Notes: generated by a model not told the origin, from the letters alone. Positions 9,031 to 20,695 are shown, counted from the stretch's first letter. The stretch: 64,000 bases of DNA from Loktanella sp. SALINAS62 (GCF_018263905.1 NZ_JAAFZU010000001.1:1-64000); one strand, 5' to 3'. Numbers and translations are program-made.

Positions 9031-9690
9031 CGCCGCCGCCAGCCGCGCATGGGCTGAAACACCGCGCGCGTCAAAGCTGATATCGCGCAGAAACACATTC
9101 TGGCTTTGGTTGATGCGCTGCAAGCGGCGTTCGCTGAGCCCGTCGCGGAACAGCCCATCCTGCAGGATCTGAATTTCAGTTGCATCAAGGTCCAGCACCT
9201 GCGGACCATCTTCGGACTGGACTGTGACGTAGGTCAGGGGCGGTGCGGTCCACAGGTCGGATTGTTCGACGACCAGATGCAGCGCCCCCTGCCGCATGCC
9301 GCGATGGGCTGCGATGCGGGTCAGCACCGCGCGGGATTGCGCGCGCAGCGCATCCAGCCCGCGATCCGCCGCCGCGGCGTCGATCAAACGCGGTTTGCGT
9401 GACGCCGCGACCCGCAGCACGCGGGTTTCCAGCCACCAGATCAATATCAACATCAGCACCGGGGCCTGCGACAACGGCAAGGCTGCACCGTTCCAGATCA
9501 GGGCGACGATGACCAATGGCGTCAATGTCAGAAAATACCGCAAGATCTGAAATTCCAAAAGGATGCGCGCGAACAGCCCGAACGTCAGCGCACGCGGCCA
9601 GACAGTTGCCCGCCCAAAGAATTTGCGCGGCAGTTGGCGGACCTTCAGAATGGCAGGATTGCGCACCGTCGCATGGGTCACGATCAGCAC
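9022..9690 (-). CDS. Uncharacterised membrane-anchored protein
   Basis: I do not recognise this 222-residue protein. One or two hydrophobic segments near residues 50-90 (around YFLTLTPLVIVALIW and LMLILIWWLETRV) precede a soluble C-terminal region rich in charged residues. The start at 9690 is a GTG with no convincing ribosome-binding site; a GTG three codons later is equally possible. It converges on the VWA gene and overlaps its 3' end by nine bases. The amino-acid composition is normal for this genome, so it is probably a real native gene. Confidence 0.6.
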   Translation of the reverse strand: MLIVTHATVRNPAILKVRQLPRKFFGRATVWPRALTFGLFARILLEFQILRYFLTLTPLVIVALIWNGAALPLSQAPVLMLILIWWLETRVLRVAASRKPRLIDAAAADRGLDALRAQSRAVLTRIAAHRGMRQGALHLVVEQSDLWTAPPLTYVTVQSEDGPQVLDLDATEIQILQDGLFRDGLSERRLQRINQSQNVFLRDISFDARGVSAHARLAAALG

Positions 9691-9822
9691 GGCACGTCCA
9701 GATATTTACGACTCTTCCACAACTTAAAGCACCCCTGTCACGACAGCCAGATTGGACGCAGCCCCCGTCGCTAGGCAACAGGCACAGTTGACACGGTGCC
9801 ACGTAGCCCGCACCGATATGAC

Positions 9823-10317
9823 ATGAACAACATCATTCATCCAATGCCGCTGAACGCCGCAGATTTCGCGCCCTTTGGCGATGTACTGGACACGCACGGC
9901 GCACCGGACAAGATCATCAATGCCGGACTGTGCGGTCGTTATCACGACCGCGCCGCGCTGGATTTCAACGATGGCCGCGCCGGGATCAGCCTGTTCGATG
10001 CCCAGCCGCGCGCCCTGCCCTATGACTTCGATCTGGTCGAACGGCACCCGGACGGGTCGCAGGCATTCCTGCCAATGCACCAGAACCCGTGGCTGGTGAT
10101 CGTCGCACGCGACCGCAACGGGGCGCCGGGCGATCCGCTGGCGTTTCTGGTGGCCCCCGGTCAGGGCGTCAATTTCCATCGCGGCACGTGGCACGGTGTT
10201 TTGACACCGCTGCACGCGCCGGGCCTGTTTGCGGTGATCGACCGGATTGGGGATGGCCCCAATTTGCAGGAATTCCGCTATCCGACCGCGTGGCAAGTCG
10301 CCCAGCCACAGGTCTGA
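9823..10317 (+). CDS. allA: Ureidoglycolate lyase
   Basis: The 164-residue protein matches the AllA family in length and motifs, including the FAPFGDVLD start region, the MHQNPWLVIVA core and the GVNFHRGTWHGVLTPL segment with the conserved histidines. It releases urea from ureidoglycolate to give glyoxylate, a late step of purine/allantoin catabolism. No other purine-catabolic gene is visible in the window, so it stands alone here. The ATG at 9823 gives the family length; an upstream in-frame GTG at 9796 would add nine unlikely residues. Confidence 0.85.
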   Translation: MNNIIHPMPLNAADFAPFGDVLDTHGAPDKIINAGLCGRYHDRAALDFNDGRAGISLFDAQPRALPYDFDLVERHPDGSQAFLPMHQNPWLVIVARDRNGAPGDPLAFLVAPGQGVNFHRGTWHGVLTPLHAPGLFAVIDRIGDGPNLQEFRYPTAWQVAQPQV

Positions 10318-10324
10318 CAACGCA

Positions 10325-10354
10325 AAACGCCGCCGGGATGAACCGGCGGCGTTT
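10325..10354. terminator. Bidirectional hairpin terminator
   Basis: AAACGCCGCCGG pairs perfectly with CCGGCGGCGTTT (12 bp, 6-base loop) between the convergent allA and katG genes, with T-rich sequence on both sides. It probably ends both transcripts. Confidence 0.85.
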
Positions 10355-10372
10355 GTTTTCAGCTTCGCCAGA

Positions 10373-12634
<2,262 letters not shown>

Positions 12635-12642
12635 TCACAGCC

Positions 12643-12667
12643 ATTAGATGAAGTTGTATTTTCTAAT
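12643..12667. promoter_or_regulatory. Candidate OxyR operator between katG and oxyR
   Basis: In the short divergent intergenic region, ATTAGA (12643-12648) is an inverted match to TCTAAT (12662-12667) around an AT-rich centre. LysR-type regulators bind such dyads. It does not match the E. coli OxyR ATAG consensus exactly, so the assignment rests on position and symmetry only. Confidence 0.4.
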
Positions 12668-12687
12668 AGGCGTGATAATACTTTCTG

Positions 12688-13578
12688 ATGAACAACCTTA
12701 CTTTTCGCCAACTCCGATATTTCGAGGCTCTGGCCTCACAGCGGCATTTTGGACGTGCCGCAGCGGTGGTTTCGATCAGCCAACCTGCCTTGTCCATGCA
12801 GATCAAGGAACTGGAAGACACGCTTGGCACGCCGCTGTTCGAACGCGCGGCACGGCAGGTGCGCCTGACCCCCTTTGGAGAAGTCTTTGCGCCCCGCGCC
12901 CGCGACATCCTGCGCGCTGTCGATGAACTGTCGGATATGGCCCGGCTGGCGCAGGACGGTGCGCTGACGCGGCTTCGGCTGGGGATCATCCCGACAATTG
13001 CGCCCTACCTTTTGCCGCGCATCATCAAATCCTTGGGCCGCGCCTATCCCGGTCTGGACCTGAGCCTGCGGGAATCGCTGACCCAAACCCTGCTCAATGA
13101 CATCACCGCAGGGCGACTGGACGCCGCGATCGTGGCATTGCCGGTGTCGGAACCCACGCTGACCGAAACACCGCTGCTGGTCGAAGATTTCGTGCTTGTG
13201 CGGCCGGCGGCGGATGCCAACCTTCCTGTGCCGTCACGCGATGCCCTGCGCGAAATGCGTCTGCTGCTGCTGGAAGAAGGCCATTGTTTCCGCGATCAGG
13301 CCCTGTCGTTTTGCGAAATCCCCGATACCCGCCCAAAAGAGGTTCTGGACGGGTCCACCTTGTCCACGCTTGTGCAGATGGTCGGTGCCGGGATCGGCGT
13401 AACACTGATCCCCGACATGGCGGTCGCCGTCGAAACCGCATCGGCCCCCGTCAGCATCGCCCGTTTTCATGGCGCACAGCCGCAACGGACCATCGGCATG
13501 ATCTGGCGGCGCACCTCGCCGCTGGCGACGGCGCTGACGGGCGTGTCGCAGATCCTGCGCGTTGCCGCGCATGGTTGA
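12688..13578 (+). CDS. oxyR: Hydrogen-peroxide-sensing LysR regulator OxyR
   Basis: The 296-residue LysR-type protein has an N-terminal winged helix-turn-helix (residues 1-60) and a periplasmic-binding-like sensor domain. The sensor contains GHCFRDQALSFC with Cys200 and Cys209. These line up with the peroxide-sensing Cys199/Cys208 pair of E. coli OxyR, including the same spacing and flanking residues. Oxidation to a disulphide turns it into an activator of peroxide defence genes. Divergent transcription from katG supports this role. Confidence 0.95.
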   Translation: MNNLTFRQLRYFEALASQRHFGRAAAVVSISQPALSMQIKELEDTLGTPLFERAARQVRLTPFGEVFAPRARDILRAVDELSDMARLAQDGALTRLRLGIIPTIAPYLLPRIIKSLGRAYPGLDLSLRESLTQTLLNDITAGRLDAAIVALPVSEPTLTETPLLVEDFVLVRPAADANLPVPSRDALREMRLLLLEEGHCFRDQALSFCEIPDTRPKEVLDGSTLSTLVQMVGAGIGVTLIPDMAVAVETASAPVSIARFHGAQPQRTIGMIWRRTSPLATALTGVSQILRVAAHG

Positions 13579-13629
13579 TTGCGGCACCCGGTCATCTATG
13601 GTCAACCGGACATTATCAGGATGCAACGC

Positions 13630-14793
13630 ATGACCCCGCATGGACAAGACCGCCACACTGACATTCGGGACGCGGTGCGCGCACTCTGTGCCGAATTTCC
13701 CGCAAGCTATCACCGCGATATCGACGAGGCCCGCGCCTATCCACAGGCTTTCGTCGAGGCCCTGACCAAAGCCGGATGGCTGGCCGCCCTGATCCCCGAA
13801 GAATACGGTGGGTCGGGGCTGGGCCTGACAGAAGCATCGGTGATCCTGGAAGAGATCAACCGCGCGGGCGGTAATTCCGGCGCGTGTCACGGTCAGATGT
13901 ACAATATGAACACCCTTGTGCAGCACGGGTCCGAAGAACAGCGTCAACGCTATCTGCCCAAAATCGCCACCGGGGAACTGCGCCTGCAATCCATGGCAGT
14001 CACTGAACCCACGACGGGCACGGATACGACGCAACTCAAAACGACGGCAGAACGGCGCGGCGACCGCTACGTGATCAACGGGCAAAAGGTCTGGATCAGT
14101 CGTGTGCAGCACTCTGATCTGATGATCCTGCTGGCCCGCACCACCCCGCTAAAGGACGTGGCGAAGAAATCCGAAGGCCTGTCGATCTTTCTGGTCGACG
14201 TGGCGGATGCCATGGCCAAGGGCATGCAGGTCAATCCAATCCGCAACATGGTCAATCACGAAACCAACGAACTGTTTTTCGACAACCTTGAAATTCCCGC
14301 CGAAAACCTGATCGGCGAAGAAGGCCAAGGGTTCAAATACATCCTGACCGGCCTGAATGCCGAACGCGCCCTGATCGCTGCGGAATGTATCGGTGACGGC
14401 TACTGGTTCACCGACACTGTGACAGCCTATGTCAAGGACAGGCATGTCTTTGGCCGTCCGATCGGGCAAAATCAGGGGGTGCAGTTTCCCATTGCCGAAG
14501 CCTTTATCGAAATAGAAGCCGCGGACCTGATGCGCTACGAAGCGTGTCGCCTGTTTGACGCGGGCGAACCCTGCGGCGCACAGGCGAACATGGCAAAATA
14601 CCTTGCCGCCAAGGCCAGCTGGGAAGCGGCGAACGCCTGCATACAGTTCCACGGCGGGTTCGGGTTCGCCGCCGAATACGATGTGGAACGCAAATTCCGC
14701 GAAACCCGGCTTTACCAAGTGGCCCCGATCAGCACCAACCTGATCCTGTCCTACGTCGCCGAACACATGCTTGGCCTGCCGAGGTCGTTTTGA
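13630..14793 (+). CDS. Acyl-CoA dehydrogenase family protein
   Basis: The 387-residue flavoprotein is the usual family length. Recognisable segments are AVTEPTTGTDTTQLKT (FAD/substrate loop), the FGRPIGQNQGVQFPIAE helix and the C-terminal FHGGFGF / YDVERKFRETRL region. It oxidises an acyl-CoA to the enoyl-CoA and passes electrons to ETF. AGGA is eight bases before the ATG at 13630, which was preferred to an ATG at 13621. It is coupled to a family III CoA-transferase, so the pair probably activates and oxidises a specific carboxylic acid; the identity of the acid cannot be read. Confidence 0.87.
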   Translation: MTPHGQDRHTDIRDAVRALCAEFPASYHRDIDEARAYPQAFVEALTKAGWLAALIPEEYGGSGLGLTEASVILEEINRAGGNSGACHGQMYNMNTLVQHGSEEQRQRYLPKIATGELRLQSMAVTEPTTGTDTTQLKTTAERRGDRYVINGQKVWISRVQHSDLMILLARTTPLKDVAKKSEGLSIFLVDVADAMAKGMQVNPIRNMVNHETNELFFDNLEIPAENLIGEEGQGFKYILTGLNAERALIAAECIGDGYWFTDTVTAYVKDRHVFGRPIGQNQGVQFPIAEAFIEIEAADLMRYEACRLFDAGEPCGAQANMAKYLAAKASWEAANACIQFHGGFGFAAEYDVERKFRETRLYQVAPISTNLILSYVAEHMLGLPRSF

Positions 14794-15884
14794 CCGGCGC
14801 GCTGGATGGTTTGCGCATTGTCGCGCTTGAACAGGCGGTTGCAGCGCCCTTTGCCACGGCGCGACTGGCCGATGCGGGCGCACTGGTGGAAAAATTCGAA
14901 CGCCCCGGCGGTGATTTTGCGCGCGGCTACGATGCCGCCGCAGCTGGGCAAAGCAGTTATTTTGTCTGGCTGAACCGGGGTAAGGTCAGCATCGTCGCGG
15001 ACCTGATGACAGCAGACGGCATGGCCCGGCTGAAGCAGTCACTCGCGCAGGCAGACGTGCTGGTTTGCAACCTGAAACCGGGTGCATTGGGCCGGATGGG
15101 CCTGGGGGCTGACGTTTTGCGTGCGGACTATCCCCGCCTGATCGTCTGTTCCATCACCGGTTACGGCGAAACCGGGCCGCTGGCACAGCGCAAGGCCTAT
15201 GACCTGCTGGTTCAGGCGGAATCAGGGCTGTCGTCCATCACTGGCGGCCCGGACGGCCCCGCCCGTGTCGGCACATCCGTCGTCGATATTGCCACAGGGG
15301 CCACCGCACATGCCGCAATTCTGGAAGCACTGATCGCGCGCGGCATCAGCGGAACCGCCCGGCACATCGCGGTGTCGCTGTTCGATGTGATGGCCGAATG
15401 GCTGACCGTGCCGCTGCTGAACCACGAAGCAGGTCAAACCCCGCAGCGCAACGGCCTGCGGCATCCGTCCATCGCACCCTATGGCGTGTTTGATTGTGCC
15501 GACGGCGGGCAGGTGCTGATTTCGATCCAGTCGGACCGGGAATGGGCGGTGCTGTGCGACCGGGTGTTGGGTGCGCCGGACCTTGCCCAGGACAGCCAGC
15601 TTGCGACGAATGTCGCACGGGTGCGCAACCGGGACCGCACCGATGCGCTTGTGGGCGCAGCACTGGGCGCCATGACAGCTGCGGATGCGGTCACGGCATT
15701 GGATGCAGCCCAGATCGCATTCGCCCGCGTCAATGACATGCAATCCCTATCACAACATCCCCATCTGCGCCGGATCACGCTGGATACGCCGAACGGTTCT
15801 GTCGCCCTGCCCGCCCCCGGTGCAATGGTCGCAGGCGACAGCCCCGTTTACGGACCTGTGCCAGCGCTGCCTACCACGGAATAA
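14790..15884 (+). CDS. Family III (CaiB/BaiF) CoA-transferase
   Basis: The 364-residue protein begins at a TTG overlapping the dehydrogenase stop by four bases, with no ATG candidate nearby. Family III features include the N-terminal LRIVALEQ strand, KFERPGGDFAR, the GYGETGPLAQRKAYDLL segment with the likely catalytic Asp138, and the GLRHPSIAPYGVF motif. It moves CoA between acyl groups through a mixed anhydride/thioester on the Asp. Together with the dehydrogenase it suggests a two-step carboxylate catabolic unit. The 3' end overlaps the convergent TRAP permease gene by 14 bases. Confidence 0.86.
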   Translation: MTGALDGLRIVALEQAVAAPFATARLADAGALVEKFERPGGDFARGYDAAAAGQSSYFVWLNRGKVSIVADLMTADGMARLKQSLAQADVLVCNLKPGALGRMGLGADVLRADYPRLIVCSITGYGETGPLAQRKAYDLLVQAESGLSSITGGPDGPARVGTSVVDIATGATAHAAILEALIARGISGTARHIAVSLFDVMAEWLTVPLLNHEAGQTPQRNGLRHPSIAPYGVFDCADGGQVLISIQSDREWAVLCDRVLGAPDLAQDSQLATNVARVRNRDRTDALVGAALGAMTAADAVTALDAAQIAFARVNDMQSLSQHPHLRRITLDTPNGSVALPAPGAMVAGDSPVYGPVPALPTTE

Positions 15885-17367
15885 GGATCAATGTGATCAC
15901 TGGGAACGCAGCCAGCACGACCACCCGCACAAGGTCGGACGCCACGAAAAACATCACAGCACGATAGGTGTCGCCCATCGGCGTTTCGCGGTCCATCGCG
16001 TTGATGATGAACAGGTTCATGCCGACGGGTGGCGTGATCAGACCAACCTCGACCACGATCAGGACAAGAATACCGAACCAGATCGCGACCTGTTCAGTAT
16101 TGATGCGGTTCAGCGCACCTTCGTTCACGCCGCGGATACCCAGTTCGCGCAATTGGTCGCGCGTCAGTTCAACCCCTTGGGCCAGACTGGCCTGCGCGTC
16201 TGACAGCAAGGCGGGTGCGATCTCTGCCCCGGATGCGATCAGATCGCCCAGACGTGCGGTCTGCAGATCCAGCATCGAGACAAAGCCGAAATCCAGCCCC
16301 TGCATCACCGGCCAGAAGATCGGGATCGTCAAAAGGATCATCGACAGGCTGTCCATCAGGCAGCCCAGCAGCAGATAAAAGACGAGAACAAAGGCCAGCA
16401 CCATCCAAGGCGACAGACCTTGTCCCACGACCCAACCCGCAATTTCCTGCGGCACCTGCGTCAGTGCCAGAAAGCCATTGTAGAACGCCGCCCCCAGCAC
16501 GATGAAAAAGATCATCGCGGTGGATTTCGCCGTCACGCTGAACGATTCTCCCAGCGTGTGCCACGTGAGCCCCCCGTTCACAAAGGCGATCAATCCCGTG
16601 CCCAGCGCGCCGACAGCGGCACCTTCGGTCGGGGTGAACCAACCGGCATAGATGCCACCGACCACCAGACCAAAGACCAGAAGCACCGGCCAGACCGCGA
16701 TCAGCGCGCGCATCCGGTCGCCATAGGGCATGCGTGGCCGCGTGCCTGCCGATTCCGGAAACAGCCGAACGTAGATAGAGATCACGGCGACATAGCCAAA
16801 GGCTGCCAGAATGCCGGGGATGAACGCGGCAAGAAAAAGCTTGGCGATGTTCTGTTCGGTCAGGATGGCATAGATCACCAGCACGACCGACGGTGGGATC
16901 AGGATACCCAGCGTGCCACCCGCCGCCAGCGTCGCGGTCGAAAAACCGCCCGCATAACCATAGCGTTTCATTTCCGGCAGGGCGACGCGACTCATGGTGG
17001 CGGCGGTGGCCAGTGACGACCCGCAGATCGCGCCGAACCCGGCGCAGGCACCCACAGCGGCCATGGCGACACCGCCCTTGCGGTGGCCCAGAAACCCCTC
17101 TGCTGCCTTGAACAGTGCTTGGCTCATCCCGCCCAGCGTGGCGAAATGGCCCATCAGCAGGAACATCGGGATGATGGACAGCGAATAGCTGGCAAAAGTG
17201 GTATAGGTTTCAGATTTCAGCCGGGCAAAGGGGATCGTCGTATCCCCGGTCACAAGGATCAGGCCAAACAGGCCGGCCAGGAACATTGCCAGGCCGATCG
17301 GCACACGCAAAAAGATCAATCCCAGCAACGCCGGGAACGACAAAATTCCAATCAGTGTGTCGCTCAA
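15871..17367 (-). CDS. TRAP transporter large permease (DctM family)
   Basis: The 498-residue membrane protein has the DctM hallmarks RVPIGLAMFLAG near the N terminus, the GSSLATAATM and GGTLGILIPPS motifs, and ITPPVGMNLFIINA near the C terminus. It forms the ion-coupled transport channel. Typical DctM proteins have about 425-450 residues. The extra length is mostly a hydrophilic insert of about 60 residues (about 364-423) just before the final helices. It overlaps the small permease by four bases. The substrate is probably an organic acid, in line with the neighbouring CoA-transferase and dehydrogenase, but this is inference. Confidence 0.88.
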   Translation of the reverse strand: MSDTLIGILSFPALLGLIFLRVPIGLAMFLAGLFGLILVTGDTTIPFARLKSETYTTFASYSLSIIPMFLLMGHFATLGGMSQALFKAAEGFLGHRKGGVAMAAVGACAGFGAICGSSLATAATMSRVALPEMKRYGYAGGFSTATLAAGGTLGILIPPSVVLVIYAILTEQNIAKLFLAAFIPGILAAFGYVAVISIYVRLFPESAGTRPRMPYGDRMRALIAVWPVLLVFGLVVGGIYAGWFTPTEGAAVGALGTGLIAFVNGGLTWHTLGESFSVTAKSTAMIFFIVLGAAFYNGFLALTQVPQEIAGWVVGQGLSPWMVLAFVLVFYLLLGCLMDSLSMILLTIPIFWPVMQGLDFGFVSMLDLQTARLGDLIASGAEIAPALLSDAQASLAQGVELTRDQLRELGIRGVNEGALNRINTEQVAIWFGILVLIVVEVGLITPPVGMNLFIINAMDRETPMGDTYRAVMFFVASDLVRVVVLAAFPVITLILIPW

Positions 17368-17948
17368 TGTTCTGCCCCCAGATCGGTCGGCAGGATCGTG
17401 CGGCCTGTCGCCATTTCGACCCAGCGGGTCAGCGCGATCCAGACCGACACAGCCGCCGCAATCCCAGCCCCCAAAAGGCTAAGCGCGTAGCCCCACCAGA
17501 CCGGAAACTGCAAAAGGAACGTGGTCTGTCCCGATCCCAGCTTACTGATCATCCCGGCATAAAGCTGCACCGCGATCAGGACCATGACGGCGCCGAACAC
17601 CGCATCCGTCAGCGCGCGCAAGATCCGGTTCGCACGGTCAGGCAGCTTTTGTGTAAAGATATCGACCGTCGCATGCCCCCCGGTGATCTGACACAGCGGC
17701 AGGAACGCAAAGATGGCAAAGGCCACCAGTGCCTCTGTCAATTCGAAATCCCCGTTGACCGGCCCGATACCGGTGTCCAGCAACCCATTCGCCAACCCCG
17801 GCATGAATGCCTGCGCGGCATCGCCGTGCAGCCATCCATTGGCTGTCCGCCCCACAACCGACACGCAGATCAGCAGCACGATCCCAACGAGCACAAAGCC
17901 ACCGATCCACGCCATGATCTGCGATAACCGCAAGAAAAATCGATACAT
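17364..17948 (-). CDS. TRAP transporter small permease (DctQ family)
   Basis: The 194-residue protein has four predicted hydrophobic segments (around residues 12-35, 65-85, 100-125 and 140-165), the DctQ pattern. It pairs with DctM to form the membrane part of the transporter. It lies between the substrate-binding protein gene, from which it is separated by a strong hairpin, and the large permease, which it overlaps by four bases. The N-terminal MYRFFLRLSQIMAWIGG is a typical start. Confidence 0.83.
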   Translation of the reverse strand: MYRFFLRLSQIMAWIGGFVLVGIVLLICVSVVGRTANGWLHGDAAQAFMPGLANGLLDTGIGPVNGDFELTEALVAFAIFAFLPLCQITGGHATVDIFTQKLPDRANRILRALTDAVFGAVMVLIAVQLYAGMISKLGSGQTTFLLQFPVWWGYALSLLGAGIAAAVSVWIALTRWVEMATGRTILPTDLGAEH

Positions 17949-17973
17949 TGCCCGTGTCCCCGCCCAAGAAAAA

Positions 17974-17998
17974 GGCGACCGCCAATGCCGCGGTCGCC
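17974..17998 (-). terminator. Intercistronic hairpin after the TRAP binding-protein gene
   Basis: GGCGACCGC and GCGGTCGCC form a perfect 9-bp stem with a 7-base loop. On the minus strand it is followed by a U-rich run, giving an intrinsic terminator between the binding-protein gene and the permease genes. Such sites let the binding protein be made in excess over the permeases. Confidence 0.8.
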
Positions 17999-18018
17999 CG
18001 GTTTTTGCTGAAAGCCCC

Positions 18019-19065
18019 TTAGTTGGCGGCTTTGTATTCGTCCATCAGCGCACGGGCGCGTGCGATCAGCGCCTGACCGTCGTACCCTTTGCTGTCCATG
18101 TCGGCGGCCCAGCTGTCATAGATCGGCTGAACAATCGGCATCCAATCGGATTCGACCGTGGCGGCATCAATGGTCACGATGTCATTGCCCATGTCCTGCG
18201 CGATGGCCAGACCGGCAGCATCGCCCGCCAGCATCACGTCGGCACCCATGTCCGAAAACGCCAGACCAGAGTTGTCGTCGATCACCTGCTTCAGATCGTC
18301 GGGCAGGTTGTCGTAAACGTCCTGATTCATCGCCACGATAAAGGCGAGCGTATAAAGTCCCGCACCCTCAAAGAAGGTATGATTGCTGACCAGTTCGGAC
18401 GTCTTGACGGCGGTGGTGACTTCCCACGGCAGCGTGGTGCCGTCGATCACACCCTTTGACAGCGCTTCTGATACACCGGGTACAGGCATGCCGACTGGGG
18501 TTGCGCCAACGGCTTCCAGCATCTGGTTCACCAGACGTGAACCGCCGCGGATTTTCATGCCCTGCAGATCATCTGGCGTTTCCACCGGATCCATCGTGTG
18601 GAACAGGCCCGGCCCATGCACGAAGGTGGCAAGCATCTTCATGTTCGGGAAATCGGTTTCCGCCATGCTCTCTTCGTACATCTTCCAGAACGCATAGCTT
18701 GCGGCGTTCGCGTCATCGACGAAGAACGGCAGTTCGAACACTTCGGTCGCTGGGAAACGTCCGGGCGTGTAGCCGACAACGGTCCAGATCACATCCGCAA
18801 TGCCGTCCTGCACCTGATCGACCAGTTCGGGCGGCACGCCGCCAAGTTGCATCGCCGGATAATGGTCGACTTCGATGCGGCCATTGCTTTCTTCTTCGAC
18901 CTTCGCCGCCCAGACGTCCAACATATTGGCGGGAATGGCTGCCTGCGCCGGAAGCATCTGATGCATCTTCAGCGTGACATCCTGTGCAGACGCGCCGGTC
19001 GCAGAAAATACGCCCAGCGCAACCGCGCCTGCCGCCGACAACAGGTTTCTACGTGTGGTTTTCAT
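18019..19065 (-). CDS. TRAP transporter substrate-binding protein (DctP family)
   Basis: The 348-residue periplasmic protein starts with MKTTRRNLLSAAGAV, an RR-containing signal that could be Tat-type, ending near GASA. The mature part shows the DctP family pattern, including the MKIRGGSRLVNQMLEAVGATPVGM-like region (residues about 155-180) where a conserved Arg contacts the ligand carboxylate. GGGAGG lies before the ATG at 19065. It is the first gene of the TRAP operon. The ligand is most likely a carboxylate but cannot be named. Confidence 0.88.
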   Translation of the reverse strand: MKTTRRNLLSAAGAVALGVFSATGASAQDVTLKMHQMLPAQAAIPANMLDVWAAKVEEESNGRIEVDHYPAMQLGGVPPELVDQVQDGIADVIWTVVGYTPGRFPATEVFELPFFVDDANAASYAFWKMYEESMAETDFPNMKMLATFVHGPGLFHTMDPVETPDDLQGMKIRGGSRLVNQMLEAVGATPVGMPVPGVSEALSKGVIDGTTLPWEVTTAVKTSELVSNHTFFEGAGLYTLAFIVAMNQDVYDNLPDDLKQVIDDNSGLAFSDMGADVMLAGDAAGLAIAQDMGNDIVTIDAATVESDWMPIVQPIYDSWAADMDSKGYDGQALIARARALMDEYKAAN

Positions 19066-19279
19066 AGTCAGGACCTCCCAATCCTCCCGTAACATCGCCA
19101 CAAAAGACGGCAATGCACATTAATAAACGCCACTCTTTCCGGAACATAACACAAGATCAACGCCAAACTGGTTGGTCAGATGGCCCCTATCGCCCTATCA
19201 TCCGTCAAGCATCCGGGTCTTGACCATCGCATGCAACGCGGTGCGATCCAGTTGTCTGATAAACACAAAGGGGCCGAGC

Positions 19280-20692
19280 ATGTTGTCAGGTTTCAGCGCA
19301 GAAATCTTAGCGCGGGTGCAATTTGCGTTCACCGTGTCGTTCCACATCATCTTTCCAGCTTTTTCGATCGGATTGGCAAGCTTTCTGGCGGTGCTGAACG
19401 CGCTTTGGCTTTGGACCGACAATCAAGTTTACCGCATCCTGTTTGATTTCTGGAAAAAAATCTTTGCCATCGCATTCGGCATGGGCGTCGTATCGGGCAT
19501 CGTGATGTCGTATCAATTCGGCACCAACTGGTCCGTCTTTTCGGATCTTGCCGGCCCCGTAATCGGCCCGTTGATGGCATACGAGGTGCTGTCGGCATTC
19601 TTTCTGGAAGCCGGATTCCTTGGCGTGATGCTGTTTGGCCGCGAACGCGTCGGCAATGGCCTGCACATGTTCGCAACCGGTCTGGTCGCATTCGGGACGT
19701 TGATATCCGCCACGTGGATTCTTAGCGTCAACAGCTGGATGCACACGCCCGCAGGCTACAGCATCAACGAACTGGGCCAATTCATTCCAGAGGACTGGTG
19801 GGCCATCGTGTTCAACCCGTCCTTTCCCTATCGTCTGTTGCACATGGTGCTTGCCGCCTATCTGACGACTGCGTTTGTCGTGGCCGGTGTCGGCGCGTGG
19901 CACCTGCTGCACAACAAAGCCGATGCAGCGGGGCGCAAGATGTTTTCCATGGCCATGTGGATGGCATTGCTGGTGACACCGCTGCAAATCGCAGCAGGCG
20001 ATTTCCACGGCATCAACACGCTGGAACATCAGCCGCAAAAGATCATGGCAATGGAAGGTCATTACGACAGCCATCCCGAAGGTGCGCCGCTTATCCTGTT
20101 TGGCATACCGAATCCGGACGAAAAACGCATCGACTACGCCATCGAGATTCCAAAGCTGTCATCGCTGATCCTGAAACACGATCTTAACGCGCCGCTCGCA
20201 GGGCTGGATACAATCCCGGATGAAGACGAACCACCTGTCGCAATCGTCTTTTTCAGCTTCCGCATCATGGTCGCCATTGGATTTGCAATGCTGGGTGTTG
20301 GCATCTGGGGTGGCGTGCAGCGATATCGCAAGCGTTTGTATGATTCGACTTGGCTGCATCGCACGGCGGTACTGATGGCGCCCGCCGGGTTTGTCGCCGT
20401 GCTGGCAGGCTGGATCACAACCGAAGTCGGTCGCCAGCCATTTACCGTTTACGGGATGTTGCGCACGTCAGAAAGCCTGTCACCCATCGCGGCACCTGCG
20501 GTCGCAACGTCGCTGATCGCATTCATCATCGTCTATTTCTTCGTTTTTGGCGCAGGCACGTTCTATATCGTGCGGCTGATGATCAAGACGCCACAAGCGC
20601 CCGACGATCTGGAAGAAAACGGCCCGACACGCACCGCCGGTATCACCCCTGTCCAGCAACTGGACGATTCCCACCTCGCACCCGGAGAATGA
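19280..20692 (+). CDS. cydA: bd-type ubiquinol oxidase subunit I, CIO type
   Basis: The 470-residue membrane protein carries haem-ligand His22 in the SFHIIFPAFSIG helix, a second ligand region LLHMVLAAYL, and VGRQPFTVYGMLRT near residue 385, where many homologues read GRQPW. The short Q-loop places it with the cyanide-insensitive oxidases (CioA) rather than E. coli CydA. The complex oxidises ubiquinol and reduces oxygen without pumping protons, which helps at low oxygen or when haem-copper oxidases are blocked. AAAGGGG precedes the ATG at 19280. It forms an operon with cydB and a 36-residue peptide, and is divergent from the TRAP operon. Confidence 0.92.
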   Translation: MLSGFSAEILARVQFAFTVSFHIIFPAFSIGLASFLAVLNALWLWTDNQVYRILFDFWKKIFAIAFGMGVVSGIVMSYQFGTNWSVFSDLAGPVIGPLMAYEVLSAFFLEAGFLGVMLFGRERVGNGLHMFATGLVAFGTLISATWILSVNSWMHTPAGYSINELGQFIPEDWWAIVFNPSFPYRLLHMVLAAYLTTAFVVAGVGAWHLLHNKADAAGRKMFSMAMWMALLVTPLQIAAGDFHGINTLEHQPQKIMAMEGHYDSHPEGAPLILFGIPNPDEKRIDYAIEIPKLSSLILKHDLNAPLAGLDTIPDEDEPPVAIVFFSFRIMVAIGFAMLGVGIWGGVQRYRKRLYDSTWLHRTAVLMAPAGFVAVLAGWITTEVGRQPFTVYGMLRTSESLSPIAAPAVATSLIAFIIVYFFVFGAGTFYIVRLMIKTPQAPDDLEENGPTRTAGITPVQQLDDSHLAPGE

Positions 20693-20695
20693 CAC

